A stretch of 64,000 bases of DNA from Homalodisca vitripennis. Taxonomy: Eukaryota > Arthropoda > Insecta > Hemiptera > Cicadellidae. The stretch's first letter is position 1. Each line of letters starts with the position of its first letter. A program made the translations under genes and the position numbers. Of the stretch, positions 23,865 through 37,145 are shown piece after piece. Location of the stretch: the NCBI RefSeq assembly GCF_021130785.1, contig NC_060215.1, positions 67,956,501 to 68,020,500 on the forward strand. Direction: 5' to 3'. The notes beneath the pieces were generated by a model. The model was not told the DNA's origin and did no database searches. It was given only the letters and a program-made list of their open reading frames with translations.

Positions 23865-25733
23865 GTATATTTCATTAGATTATGATAACTTCAAAGTACA
23901 GTATAATATTTTAATAACTATTATGTACTGTGAAGATAAAGTTTAAATTAAACATTTATGGTTGTTTAACAATCTTATTTATTAATTTTTACTAACTAAT
24001 ATTTGCCAACAAGTCTGGTATAGTTATTAATGAACATCTGTTTAAATAGTCTGCTATGCCTTTATAACTGATCCAGTTTTATAAAACCAACAACTAAATT
24101 TGTTCAGTAGTGTTAGATATCTGATCTAAATTTATATATCAGTGTATTCATTAAATAACATTTTTACATAATACGAAACTAGACCATGGTTTTACTGTAA
24201 CGTGTTATAGCATGCTCTAATAGCTAATTGCTTTGATCTCTTTAAATATATTATTCTATTTATTTGTATTTCATTTTATAATACCAAATTGGATCCATCC
24301 ACTCTGTAAAAGCGATCTGGATAACCCGGAGGTCTTTATAAACAAGGTTGTACTGAGTGTTATTCGAGTGACTTACAAATCAGTATAACTTTACATAGAT
24401 TTACTGGTCCAGTATACCCATATTTAATCCTGAACTTTTGTACCACAAAAGAATAAAAATCCCTTACAAACATTGTTTAGTAAGGTTAAATATGTTTTTG
24501 TCCATCCTGTTTAGAAATGTAATAACTAAACTGTAATAGTTATTTGTTTTATTAAAACAATTTTTATGCCTGATTTAATGTCTTTATAGTGAATGTTTTG
24601 ATCATTTAATAAAACAAGATACAATTATGAAACTTGTAGACATCGTTAAGAAGCTGCCAGAATACTGCCAGTAGTGTGTAAAAGTTTGAAATTGACACAA
24701 ATAACTTTCACGCTACAAATCCTTCAACATATATTTAATAACAAAATCACCCAGGTTTTATTACAAACATTTGGTATAACACAAGGTGATGCCTGTCCCA
24801 GCATCAAATTTCAATAGCAATCCTTCAATGGTCTCTGGTTTTTTTTATTACTTAAATTTGAGTCTATTTAATTTTTAATTATATAGTAAAGTTACATCAA
24901 TTTTGGCATTGGCTGTGCCAAACCTACAAAGTATCCTTAGCCCACTGTTTGCTCAATTTCTAGGAGGTTTCCAGGTGAAGTGTATTTTAGTGGTACAATG
25001 AGGATTTGCTGGAAATCCTACAAAGATTATTAACTAAAATACACAGGAAAGCACACGTGCCTGTAAAATGTTATGAAATCTATTCAATGATCACAATGAT
25101 ATAAATGAAAACTTAAATTAATTTGTTAATCTATTGTTACAATAACTTGTATAAAAAGCAGTATATTATCGTAACAATATAATTTACACAGAATTTGATA
25201 ATAGAAATAGTAGACACTAATTAACTAGTCAAACAATAATTAGAATTTAACATATCAAGATTTGAGGAGTGTTAAGCTTATTATATCCAGAAAAAAGATT
25301 GTAGTGTCAATTTTTCACCCATATGAACAAAAGTTCATGGCATTTCTGGTTTAATGTTACATCTGTCCTGTTTATTGCACTCTTTGTTCATTGTGAACAC
25401 TAGAAGCAAGATTGTCTCTATTTTACTGTAGTTCTTTCATTTGGCGTCTAATCGAAATGTTTCTATTGTTTTTGTGTTAATACAATATAGATAATATTTT
25501 TATAACTATTAAAAATAAAATTATCTCACTCAAAGAGTAGTTTCTAACTATTTATAATCCATTATTACATTTTTAACTCCTCCGCCACCTGAAATTTTTA
25601 TAATACAGAGTATGCATGAACTATCTCTATGGGTTTCCCGTTATTAACCACTAGTTTAATTCCATATTTGATTTTCTTGGTTCTAGTGTTACTGGCTTAT
25701 AATACATAAGTCAACATTAGATCATTTTATATA
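23865..25733. other. Smr intron sequence
   Basis: No gene or clear element recognised. AT-rich throughout. Confidence 0.45.
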
Positions 25734-26652
25734 CACAAGGCGAGTTTTTTTAAGTAAGTACTGTTTTCAAATTCTGCCACTACAGAACTGCAGTCATTGT
25801 CCTATGTTTCCACAATGTCTACCTGCACCTGTGCACAAGCCACAGATGCCATTACAGCAAAAGTCAACCTTGTTTAATTCTATTTGTGGATTTTAAAATG
25901 CCTCTGCCAATTGAGAATCCTGTACATTATGAAATACGCGCTGTTATTTATTTTCTTAGTGCTGAAAGCAATTGAAATTCACCGTCAGATTTTCAAAGTG
26001 TAAGGAAAAAGCATTATGAGTGAAAGAATGGAACACATATGGGTAGGAGCTAGGGAAAAGACGGTCAAATGAATGTTCATGATGAGAAACGGATTGGGCG
26101 ACCCTCAGTGATAGCTGACAATTTGGTTCAGAAATTGAATGAAAACATGACAATTAACAGAAGTTTCATGATTTCTTTGTCATAAGATCAGTTTATTTAA
26201 GTTTCAGGGAGTGTTTTCCATTCATTTTTATTGAACCTTTCGCATGCAGCAAAACAAACACAAGATTTGGCTGGGAAAAACAAAACAAACTTATCATAAC
26301 ATTTGGCTGGGGAATCATCATTATCACATTACTTTTCATCCTCCATACAGCTCCAATCTAGCACCCCGTGACTACCAGTGTATTTGTAACAGAAGGAGCA
26401 TCTTGAAGGTCAGTGGCACAATGACAACAATAGCGCCAAAACGATTGTGTTGCAGGCACTGTTAAATTAGACGGCAAACATCTGTAACAACTATTATACA
26501 AAAGGATATTTTTCGATATGATAGGTGTCTTAATATTGATGGCAATTTGGTGGAAAAGCTTAGGCTTTCGTATACATTTATAACTGTTACGAAAAGATTA
26601 CTTGCTTTTTTATATATATCAAAACTGTACTTACTTAAAAAATACTCCTTGT
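25734..26652 (+). mobile_element. internally deleted mariner
   Basis: Inverted ends: cacaaggcgagttttttt-aagtaagtact at 25734 on, against the reverse complement of the sequence ending near 26652 (aagtaagtac shared). A TA lies outside the left end. The + frames start at 25898 with MPLPIENPVHYEIRAVIYFL, a typical mariner HTH start, followed by VHDEKRIGRPSVIADNLVQK near 26070-26135. The middle is deleted. The C-terminal part resumes near 26330 (HPPYSSNLAPRDYQC) and ends with YDRCLNIDGNLVEK near 26516-26557. Confidence 0.75.
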
Positions 26653-29028
26653 ATTGAGCTGTACTAGTTCCAGTGTAAGAGTCTATGTTGGAAAAGTAGT
26701 ATTACTTTTTCCAGCGTGTTATCCATGGAATGATGTAACCATTTGACATTTTGGGTACTGCAAATTATAAATTCCCTGAAGATGTAGCATTTAATCAGAA
26801 TACAATTAGTTGCTATAATCCTCCAACTGTTCTTAGTATTTTCCCGCCAAGCCGTTTTTTCCCAGTTTTAAAAGCTATATTTCTAAAATATGTACAAAAT
26901 ATTCTTTTACTGCTAACCGAACTGTATTTGCTATCATTTTGTTCACAATGAACAGTATAATACAATTATAATAAGTAATTATGTAAATATTTTCATTTGA
27001 ATGTTTTACAGTGCATGGGGAATAATTTTTGTTATTTGCTTGAAAAAAGGGGGAGGGGTGTGCCTGAAAAATATAGTTCAGTATATAAATGTTCAAATTC
27101 CAAAATAGCCTAAAGGTCACAAATTTAGTCTATTTTCAGAGAATGTGTCGTTTTGTATGAATCTTTGGGTAGTTTTAGCGCGGAAAACAGAAAGTAGTTC
27201 ATAAGCATGGGTTTTGTGATCAAAAACACATACATTTGTAAAAATGTTTATAAATTGTTATAAACTGTAGACCTAACTATTTGGTATAATTGTATTTACA
27301 ATAAAATAGAGAATAGTGTAATAATAAATATTGTGACAAAACCTATAATTTTTATTTTTTATGGTTAGTAAAAATCACAATTTGTATAATAGGTTGCTAA
27401 AAAAAAGGGATAATTACCTGATAAAAACAGTTATATAGATATAGATTTAGTAATATTTTGTTATAAAACTAAAAACACTGGGTGAAACAATTTTATTGTA
27501 GACGAAAATAGCAACGTTATTCTAAAATTACTCTGCTGTCATAGAACAAATTAAAAACAAACCCTGTGTTCAGCAACTCTTTACCTTTCATAATGGTATA
27601 TGAATCACGTCGATACTTGATTGCTTATGTATTATAACAAATGAGATTAAGCAGGCGGATGGGCCCGTGCTCCAAATGAACAGATATCTGTTGATTGGTA
27701 TTTAAGAAATGAAAATAAACAACGGATGTCCGTTGAATGGCAGTCGGAGGGTTAATCTGAATTTGTTCAAGATTTGTATCGTGTTACTAACACAAGTAAA
27801 TCAAGTTTTCTTGAGGTTTCTTAGCATAATTTTAAAACTTCAATAATTTTTAATCTATCAGAATTTTATTTTTATAATGTGAAGTATAGATTTGATGCTA
27901 TTACGTTTGAAATGAAATGTTCACAGTAAAGACTTGGTAAAGAAAGGACCATTAACCTTAAGTTTTAAACCTTAATAAGGCAGTGCTTAACCTAGGCAAG
28001 ATTATACTTAGATTATTCACTACAAATTACTTATATCTCTGCTTGTTATATCCTATTTCTGTGAGGTGTCCACTGTTGAAGTGAATTTACTGGTACTACT
28101 AGAACAGAGTAGGGAATTTTAATAATTTATGCTAAGCCATCTGGTATTCTTCTGTTTATGCCATCAAAAGTAGGTCTGTTCTATTAAGGGTCTGTGTTTA
28201 TTCATTGATTTTTGATTTGCTGTTATTAGAGTAGCATACCAAGGTCACACTTGAGACATTCTCACATAAAACTCTTAATATGGCAAAAAAAGCTTAAGGT
28301 TGATAAAAATTGAAAGTAATTGTGTAGTATTTGAACACACTCCCTAAAAAGTGTCTTGAGTTCCACTGGGGTGGCAGTAACTTTTTCATGAAGCTCTGAA
28401 GAACAACTTAATAGTATGTCCCTCTCCACTTCTATTGAAGATGACAATGTTGATTGTGTTGTACATGAGAGAATTATATTTATGAAGAGTAAAAAAAGTT
28501 TAATGCTGTTGCATCTGAGCTTGAAATTTTATATGCGAGTGTTTACATTACATTTCATAATGATTAGTGTGTATGTTAATTTGTGTTTAGTTCTGAACAT
28601 TTTATCCTGTAAACAAATTAACAGTAAATATGTTTCAGGAGATGATTGACATAGGAGGTTTTTTAATCTCAGACAAAACATCCATTGTATGATTAATAAA
28701 AAAATGGATTCTATAATCCAGTGAATAAACTATGCTTGTTGTCAGAAATGATTGAAGCTTTAGATGGCAGTAATAGAAAGAAACCAAACAGTTTAGCTCT
28801 TTCACCATCAGTCCTATTAATAACAAGAAGATAATATCCTCTTCAGTGAATATCGAATAACAATTTATAGGCAACAATTTTAGGAACGTTATTTACTCTA
28901 TACCTTGTGTACAGAAATTTGCTCATGTTGTTATCTTTATATTCAATTATAAATATTATTAATTTGAAGCATTTATTAATTGCAGATGAATGTGCTTGCT
29001 TTGTCATTTTAGTCCTATTTCTTATATA
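26653..29028. other. Smr intron sequence
   Basis: No supported gene. AT-rich with scattered short open frames lacking recognisable motifs. Confidence 0.45.
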
Positions 29029-30349
29029 CGAGGGGGTACCAAAAAGTAACCGGAATTGTATTGCTGGCAGCCGGCAGCGTGTAGTACACATTCCTGCCGC
29101 TAGGCGTGTGTCGCGCAACCCGTTGCGAGCTCAGTGACCCCAGTTCCGTTGTCCTAGTGCATTCTGTTCGTTCGTAGTGACTGTTTTCGCTAACCCTGTT
29201 TTGTTCTTGTTTCGTTTTTTGTCATGGCAAGTTTAAGTGAACAACGTGCAGCTGTGAAATTTTGTTTTTTACTTGGTAAAAATGCTGCAGAAACTATTTT
29301 AATGTTGAATACAGCTTACAAAGATGATGCTATGGGGAAAACTCAGGTCTACGAGTGGTTCGCTCGATTTAAAAATGGCGACATGTCGATTGAAGACAAA
29401 CCTCGTTCTAGACGTCCATCAACCTCTCGAACGGACGAAAATGTTGAGAAAATTCGTGAACTTGTGCTCACCGACCGTCGACAGACAATTGAGGAACTAT
29501 CAGAGAGTAGTGGGTTAACTTGGAGCTCGGTTCAGCGAATTTTAACAGGAGATTTAGGACTGAAAAGGGTTGCTGCCAAATTTGTTCCTCGACTTCTGAC
29601 TGACCATCAAAAGGCACATCGAGTTGAAACTTGCTGCCTTCTGAAAGAACATCTCGAAAATGATCCCGATTTTCTGGAAAAGGTAATTACTGGTGATGAG
29701 TCATGGTGCTATGGTTATGACCCAGAAACGAAGCAACAGTCAAGCCAATGGAAGTCGCCATCTTCACCTCGTCCAAAAAAATGTCGGCAAGTCAAATCAA
29801 AACATCAAAACCATGTTGATTTGCTTTTTTGATGCTAAAGGCATTGTTCATTCTGAGTTTGTTCCTCCAGGTCAGACTGTCAACCAAACATTTTATTTGG
29901 AGATTTTAAGAAGATTGCGCAACAGTGTTCGCCAGAAAAGACCCGATTTGTGGCAGACTGGAGACTGGTTCTTCCACCACAACGCACCGGCACACACAGC
30001 CATCTCAGTTAGGCAGTTTTTAGCCAAAAACGGCATGGTTCCGCTGCCCCACGCACCTTACTCGCCTGACCTCGCTCCATGCGACTTTTTTTTATTTCCA
30101 CACATGAAAAGAGGCTTGAAAGGTCAACGATTTGACAGCGTTGAAGAGGTTAAGAAAAAAACGAAGCTCGAGCTTGCAGCCATTTCTAAAGATGACTACA
30201 AAAAATGTTTTGATCAATGGAAATACCGTTGGGACAAGTGTATTAGTTGTAATGGAGATTATTTTGAAGGAGATAAGGTCGTATTGTAAAAAATTTGATA
30301 ATATATAATTTTTATAAAATAATTCCGGTTTTTTTTGGGTACCCCCTCG
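29029..30349 (+). mobile_element. nearly complete mariner transposon (1321 bp)
   Basis: The terminal inverted repeat cgagggggtacc plus an A-rich spacer and ccggaatt lies at 29029-29056. Its reverse complement ends at 30349. TA is duplicated at 29027-29028 and 30350-30351. A promoter and leader of about 190 bp precede the transposase. It is the best preserved element in the window, so probably one of the youngest insertions. Confidence 0.93.
29224..30289 (+). pseudogene. mariner transposase, frameshifted and catalytically dead
   Basis: The start ATG at 29224 gives MASLSEQRAAVKFCFLLGKN, an N-terminal HTH, then YEWFARFKNGDMSIEDKPRS with a GRPS-like linker. The first catalytic block VITGDESWCYGYDPETKQQS is intact near 29690. 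The frame then shifts near 29760-29820 into the register that runs to 30289: FFDAKGIVHSEFVPPGQTVN, FHHNAPAHTAISVRQFL, PYSPDLAPCDFFLFPHMKRG and KCISCNGDYFEGDKVVL. The second block is normally HHDNAPAH; here the aspartate codon is missing (HHNAPAH). So the protein is broken twice, once by frameshift and once by loss of a catalytic acid. The third aspartate (APCDF) remains. Confidence 0.9.
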
Positions 30350-30351
30350 TA

Positions 30352-31283
30352 ATAAGAACCTTAAGAAACATCCTATTTTTGCAGACCATAATTACTGATT
30401 CAATATCCAGTTGATGCACTTACATGTTCTGTAAACTAATTTTCACTTTACTACAAGCCTTGTCATTCAGCCACAAAAACTACAGAAGTGATATTTTCCT
30501 CATCTATAACTATTAGATTCAGTCATTTCTTGGTAGTAGACATAGTTTCTTTATAATCACATGCACAAACACACTACACATTAAAAACCAGCCGTACTCA
30601 GTGTGTTAATGTACATTTGGTTTTGGATATATTGTTATGTGTGTGTGTGTGTGAGAGAGTGAAAATTTTAATAGATTACAAAGACATTGTTAACCTATTA
30701 ACTGGCCTATGCCCAGTAAACCTTACAGTTAAATGTTGTGAAAAATAATCATTTGAATTATTCCATTTAAGAGCTTTTAGTTGATATTACAGTAAATAAC
30801 TTCCTGTTGCCACACTGACTGCACTCAATAAATAAACTGACTACCAAGAAGCAGATCGTTTGTGTAAAATAGTACCCAAAGTGATACATCACGTCTAAGA
30901 GTATTTAGAAGTATCATTAGTTTCAAATCTTTATATTAAGGCCGACGTTGTTATGAACAAAGCTTTTCTTAATTTTAAATTTACCAAATTGCATTGGGAC
31001 TAAGCCAAGCAACTTTGAATCCTAAATAGTTATTAGCTTACTATAAATATCTAAAAATACCTGAATTTTGTTATTTATCACCACAAATACCAGGGCTTTT
31101 GATAATTTTTTTATCTGCAACAATACTCTGGTCACACAGCAGTCACTCCATTCGTAAAATTGATGGTAATCCGTTGTTTACCGGACAGTTTAATGATCTG
31201 TTCTATGGTACGTGTCTGCGTGGTACCCTAAACACAGGAAAGTGTAGGATACGCGGTGATTGTGTTTGTAACGGATGTTGCAG
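30352..31283. other. Smr intron sequence
   Basis: No gene recognised. A short (TG)n followed by (GA)n tract occurs near 30639-30660. Confidence 0.45.
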
Positions 31284-31286
31284 CAG

Positions 31287-31358
31287 GGAGCTGCAGTTTC
31301 GGGGCAGGGGGAGAGAGATAGAAATGGCGTTGGACTATGTGGTGACGCCTTCCAGAAG
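31287..31358 (+). CDS. Smr: candidate Smrter cassette exon C2 (NAGNAG acceptor)
   Basis: The upstream gatgttgCAGCAG gives two tandem acceptors (exon start 31284 or 31287), both in the same phase. The donor is AG|GTAGGC with GT at 31359. From 31287 the exon is 72 nt and phase-symmetric. It reads ELQFRGRGREIEMALDYVV and then TPSRR. The pattern (aromatic)R-x-R-x-RE...VTPS(R/T)R parallels exon C1 (PYRERERE...VTPSTR). The local GC content is far above the flanks. There is no independent support, so it could be a decayed duplicate or chance. Confidence 0.5.
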
Positions 31359-34300
31359 GTAGGCTTGTACAGATGTTTGGTGTCGCATGGCGCTATTCGT
31401 TGTCTCAGCAGAGCTGATTGTCTACTCTAAATGCTTTCAGTGTACTGGCTGGAGGAGCACTTTTGTTTTGTCTGTTAAACAACAAATTAAGTTTATATCA
31501 TTAAAAATATTGAAAAGAAGATGTTTTACTAAATATTAAGTGTTTAGGAAGGCTATAATGTTAATAACATAGTTTATTTGATCTGTTTATGCATTCAAAA
31601 CCACAAATTTAAGTTTAACTAAACACTCGTGAACAAATATTATAAATTGCCAAATTTGATTATGACAGTGGGATTGATTGAGATTGGTCTTGCTTCGACG
31701 ATACAGCCAGAGATGATTTTAAGGGTTCAAGTCCCTCCCGAAATACCTGTCCTGAAATAATGAAAGCTATTAATTAAAGATAACATTTCATGAAGAAATG
31801 CCAACCCATTGAAACATGTTATATGTTTGAGCGAAAGTAATCCCATTAAAATTATTTATTTTTAAGTTTTTCAATGAGCGTAACCATTTTGAGTTTTAAA
31901 ATCTCTGCATGGTTCCTCCAGAATTTCTGATATGGAGATAGTACAAAGACAGTAAATATGACCTGATATACTGTATGTAAAAAATGTACCATATATAAAA
32001 GATTCACATTTTTTCTATTTTGGTAGTTTTAATATTACCTACTTGGAAAAAGTCAATCAGAGATCCTGTTTTTAAATAGAGGCAGAGAAAGAAATGCCAT
32101 AACCATAGAAAAGTATCATTTATGTGCCAATGTGGAAAATTGAAAAAAGAAGATTTTGAAGAAGAAGACTAAATAGAGAAATGAAGACCTGGCAGTAAAC
32201 CTGTATTCTTATTGAGTGAGCTTCAAGAAAAACATTATCAATATGGTAAAAATCTTGTAATGACATTATTATATATAAAAAAGGCCTATGTAAATAAGAA
32301 GAAAATGTGAAAGCCTTGAAGAAAAATGAAGTTGAGAGGATTATAGTACACTAAGTCAAACAGGCACATGAAAATTTTACTTTATTTTTCATAAAAAGAA
32401 AAATGCGATCCAAACGTGCCTTACTAGTATAATGAAAAAATATTTTTCTTCAGTAGCTTGCAAAATTACTTACTACTTATGTAAAATTACTTACTACTTA
32501 TGTATAATTACTTACATTTCAGGCGGAAAACAAGACATCCAAGAATTAACGGAGTCTAGTAACTAAACAATTGTTTTTTTTTTATTTTTTAACTGCAATT
32601 TCATTATTTTATCTTCTGAGACTCAAAATTGACTTTATAAAATTCAAATTCATTTTATTTATTTCTGATTGTTGAATAAGCTGAACTTGTGCACACTTTT
32701 AATATACGTAAATCAATGACAACTTCTAGTATTTATTTAATTAATACATCAAGCTATGCATAGCTGGGTATATTCAATATTTAATAAAGTTCGAAATAAA
32801 TTTGCAATTTATATTTTAAAAGTTATGAAGTAAAACTTTTATTTAAACAGTTTTATTTAAAAATTTCATAGATTATTAAGTGGGTAATACCCTTTAGAAA
32901 ACAAATGCATTGGATACATAAAAATAGTGGGCTTTAAATTTTGAAGTAGTAACAGATCTCATTAGCTACTAGTGTGGATTTATTTGTATTGTGAGAAGAA
33001 TTAATTTCTAGCATACATGAATTTTGTATAGAATCTGTGGTTTGTTTTTTATGTTAATTTTTAATAACAAGTTCAAATGAGGAAGTTTTTTATAAAATGT
33101 TTTTGATCAAACTCTTATACCTATATGCACACAAAAGTTTTATAAAATATGGCAAAAGTATCACCTTGATCCAATTGTTGAAAACTCTTTTAGAGCCGGA
33201 TAAAGAAATTACAAGCCATGAAATTGTATATCCTCATTTTACATAATCCTAAAAACAAACATAATTGGCAAAGCTAGTGTATTCATATTAATATTTTGAA
33301 GCAGTAAGAGAAGGGGACTGCTTGACTTAGTCTGTCATGGCTCAAATAGACTAACAACGACCTTGGAACTTTTTGTGTTATTGCATATAGATAGGAGAAT
33401 GTTTATATACATTATATGGCACAATTTATTTTATATAAAGTTTGTACTGTATTAAATAAGATCCAAAATGGGATTGGTTATAATAGTGCCAACAGTTAAA
33501 TAATTGAAAAAAGTTAGTGTTAATAATTGAAATTTATATTTGTTTCCTTTTTATGCCATACATTATTTCTATTTTCGTAATTTGAAATCTAGTTGTGATT
33601 TAAAATATAATTAAGTTATAATCAGTCATAAGTAGATTGTATAGTAGCAATTCAAAATATGAAACAGTTTTTAGAAAATATTTTGAAGTTTAGAAGTAAT
33701 AACTTTACTTGTACAATCCATAAAATAAAATAAACATTTAAATCTCTTGATTCTAACATGACTCATAGTGTATCATACAGGTTGGTCTTCCATATCACCA
33801 ACAGTGTAAAATAACCACTAAGATTAAAATTACACCACTAAGTTTTGTTGACACAGAATATGTAGCATTACATCTGTGACATGAGTTAGTTTGGAATGTT
33901 GTGACTAGAAACACAACATCAAGTCTCTGATGTTTAACGTAAAATGTTTTTAGAAAGACATACAATAAAAACATAAAACATGAATGTCTATGGGTTCATT
34001 GGCCAATAAAATCCATCTGCAGTAAAAAATATTTTTTTTTACCGGTTAATAAATTGTTATTAATACTGTTCCTTTCCTAAAGACTGATGTACCTTATCCA
34101 GTGTTTTATACATGTTTGTAATATAATTTAAAATTGCTTCTGAGTACATAAATACAAATTTTGCAGTTAGTGTGATTTAAGTTTTTATTATACTCAGGCA
34201 TTGACTTGTTTTCAATTTTAAGTCAGTAATATACATTACAATACATTAAAGTCTTTACATGTTATACACTTAAAAAATTAATTATTAATAAATATGCAAA

Positions 34301-35479
34301 GATATGTCAAAATTTGTATGTGTTTTGTAGTTTCTGTAATTTTTAAGATTTAGTAGTTAAAATATAATTCAAATAACTGAACTTTATTTTAAATCTAAAG
34401 AATTACATGTTACATATAAGAAATAATTAATTACTGTCCTGGAAGTAATGTAATACATAATACAAGACTCATTAAGATACCAGTCATATACTTTGTAATG
34501 TTAAAGCAGTGGCACAACAGTAAAGCCGTCACCTATGAAGGGGTGGCTAAATTCAACTTTGGTAGTATGTATACCATTGTATCATATATGTCTTGATGTG
34601 TTAATTAAAAATTGTAGTTTTCCGGTAAATGTGTTTGTTTAAAATTTTTAGTGTCAAAACATGTAAACACAAGAACTCTATTTGTACAGAGATGAAAACT
34701 TAAAAAATAGTGTTAGTGTGCATTTAGGTACATTATAACTAAAGTACATGTCACTTGTAGGATATCCATAAACATTATGTAGCCCTTTAAAATCCAAACT
34801 TTTAGGTAATTCTCCTGAAAGCATTTGACAATATTTAAAAGAATCCATATTTATGTATCATCATTTTTAACCCTCATTGTTCTTATACCATTTAAAAAAT
34901 CTGAATTGTAATAATATATTCAGAAAATGACTTGGCCTATTTAATATCATTGATACTATGGCAAATTGGCTGTAACTGTATATTTTAAATACACTTGTAA
35001 TATAATTAATGTAAATAATGTGCTAGGATTGTCGGAAATAAAGATTGAAATTGGATGTAGTGCAACAAACCTTTATGATGATTCAGTTCTATGTATCATA
35101 CCACACTTGTTATGCAAGGAAAGAAATTGTTTGTTAGTGACCAACAACTTAAATTTTCATTAGTATTTTAAACACATTTAAAAACTGCAACTATACTATT
35201 TTATACACATTTAAATTCTGCAAGTATACTGTTAATCAACTCAGAATTAATCAATGTTAACTAAAATACAGTTTAAACATCTTTAATGTTAACTTTTTAG
35301 TTTTTGCACTATTTAGTGTCTATTTGTAACTATAGTCGTAAAATATGATTTTGAACTGTTGAGGAACAGTCCAACAATCTTTAAAATATTGTATGCATTC
35401 AACTAGTTGTTCTTTGAAATGAAATCATAAAAAATGTTTGTAAAACAAATTAATCAAATATTTAAAATGAACAATAATA
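31359..35479. other. Smr intron sequence
   Basis: About 4 kb with no gene recognised. It contains a tRNA-like B-box patch near 31718-31740, a 21 bp tandem repeat at 32462-32515, and otherwise AT-rich anonymous sequence. Confidence 0.45.
32462..32515. repeat. 21 bp tandem repeat, about 2.5 copies
   Basis: The unit aaaattacttactacttatg plus t occurs at 32462-32482 and 32483-32503, then a partial third copy. Confidence 0.9.
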
Positions 35480-36704
35480 CAGGGTGTTCAACTTAAAAGA
35501 TGTCTCAAATACACAGATTAAATAGCAATTTATGTATTGACAAACATTTACTTCGTACTGAATTACAACAAATGTTGAAAATGTCGTTCATCCATTTCTA
35601 TACTTTTTTAAGTAGCCCCACTGTTTTAAGAAGTCACGACTAGATAGATCAGGGGATCGTGGTGGCCACAATTATGTTAAAATTATTCTTCAATAAAAAG
35701 ATCCTGTAACATCTCCATACTGGGCGAGCTGTACGGCAAGTGGCACCATTCTGTTGCAGCCAACAGTAATGCTCATCCTCGTTCAATAAGCTTATGAACT
35801 GTTTGATAATGTCTTGGTAGAGGACAGCATTCACAGTTGTTTCAACAAACAAAGGTCCTATTATTCTTTGCCTTGAAACCGCACATCATATGCCTATTTG
35901 GGGGGGGGGGGGGTGTAGGAGAGTTTCGATGAAAATGTGCGGGTTGTCAGTACTCCAGGTCCAGTAGTTTTGGCTATTAACATAACCTCCAAGATGGAAC
36001 CAAGCTTCATCTGTAAGGAACACTTGATCTAAAATGTCAATGTTGCCTCTAGTGAATGTCTTGAACCATTGGCAGTAGTGAACCCTTTTGACATTATCAG
36101 CATCATTCACTTCATGGAAAACCTGCATTCGGTATGGATAACATTTCAGTATTCTTCTAATAGCAGTGTGGGACTGAACCTAACGAAATGTACTTTTCTC
36201 AGCTTAGTCCTTGCAAACATATATGTGCAGATCTTTAAACTGATGCTCTAATATCCTGAATGACATGCTGAGTTAAAACTGACTGCTGCCTGTCACGACG
36301 CTTGTCTAACACTGAACCTGTTTCATGAAACTTTTTAATAACTTCTGTATTACACTTTTAACTGGTGATTCTTTTTCAAATTTGTCCATGAATTGTTGCC
36401 GACACAGCAGGAGATTTCGTCGCTAAATAAGTATTCAATCATGAATACATGTTCTTCAACAGTTAAGCGTATTTTAACAAACAATAATATACAACCTTAC
36501 CTCACTTTTCTAAACGTCAGTGCTTGACCTTCACTGATTCAACTGCAATAGGTAGGGAATAAACAGCCATCCCAACTCCAGCTCCAGTCATACCAACATT
36601 AGAAACAGTATTTCACCCGTTTCACACAAATATGTGCATTTCCCAAAAAAGTAGTTTTGTACAACCCAATGAGCAATGGGGCCTCTTTTAAGTTGAACAC
36701 CCAG
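35480..36704 (-). mobile_element. decayed Tc1/mariner-superfamily element, CAGGGTGTTCAAC ends
   Basis: The left end cagggtgttcaacttaaaag at 35480-35499 matches the reverse complement of cttttaagttgaacacccag ending at 36704, with one mismatch. TA lies on both sides. Minus frames hold transposase pieces: VFLTDEAWFHLGGYVNSQNY (first acidic block, 35886-36128), WLQQNGATCRTA (second block, where the aspartate is Asn, 35649-35852), and WPPRSPDLSSRDF near 35625-35665 (third block). Many breaks. Confidence 0.8.
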
Positions 36705-37145
36705 TACAAGTATGTTAAAATAATTGTAGTACAGCATTAAAGTAAAGGCATGTAAAATTTATATGAATAGTAAAAATAAGGTTATAACTCATTCTTTAAA
36801 TCGGTTTCCCTCCTAGAATGTTTTCGCATGTCATGAGGCAAAAAATTAATGCTCTGATCAGATTAAAAACCAATAGTAAAAATTATAAATGTAATAATAC
36901 TAGGTGAAACTTTATTTTAATTACCAAGCAATTGAAAGTACTTTCATGAAGTAATGCATTTTGTACACTATAATTCTTTACCTCCATAATTCTAATTATA
37001 TTCTATGATATGTGTAGCAGATGAAGGATGGTCTTAATAGATATTGTAGATGAAATGAGGACACCAGTTTGTCAATGTTGAGAGAAGAACAGTTGAATAA
37101 AAAGGTTTCTAAACATAATCTGTTGAACGATGCTGTTGGTTTCAG

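Noticed and set aside
24290..24420. Slightly GC-richer patch with ataacccggaggtc
   Set aside because: No ends, coding motif or repeat found to support an element.
34505..34560. A-box-like gtggcacaacagtaaagccg
   Set aside because: No matching B box and no cloverleaf; too weak to call a tRNA or SINE.
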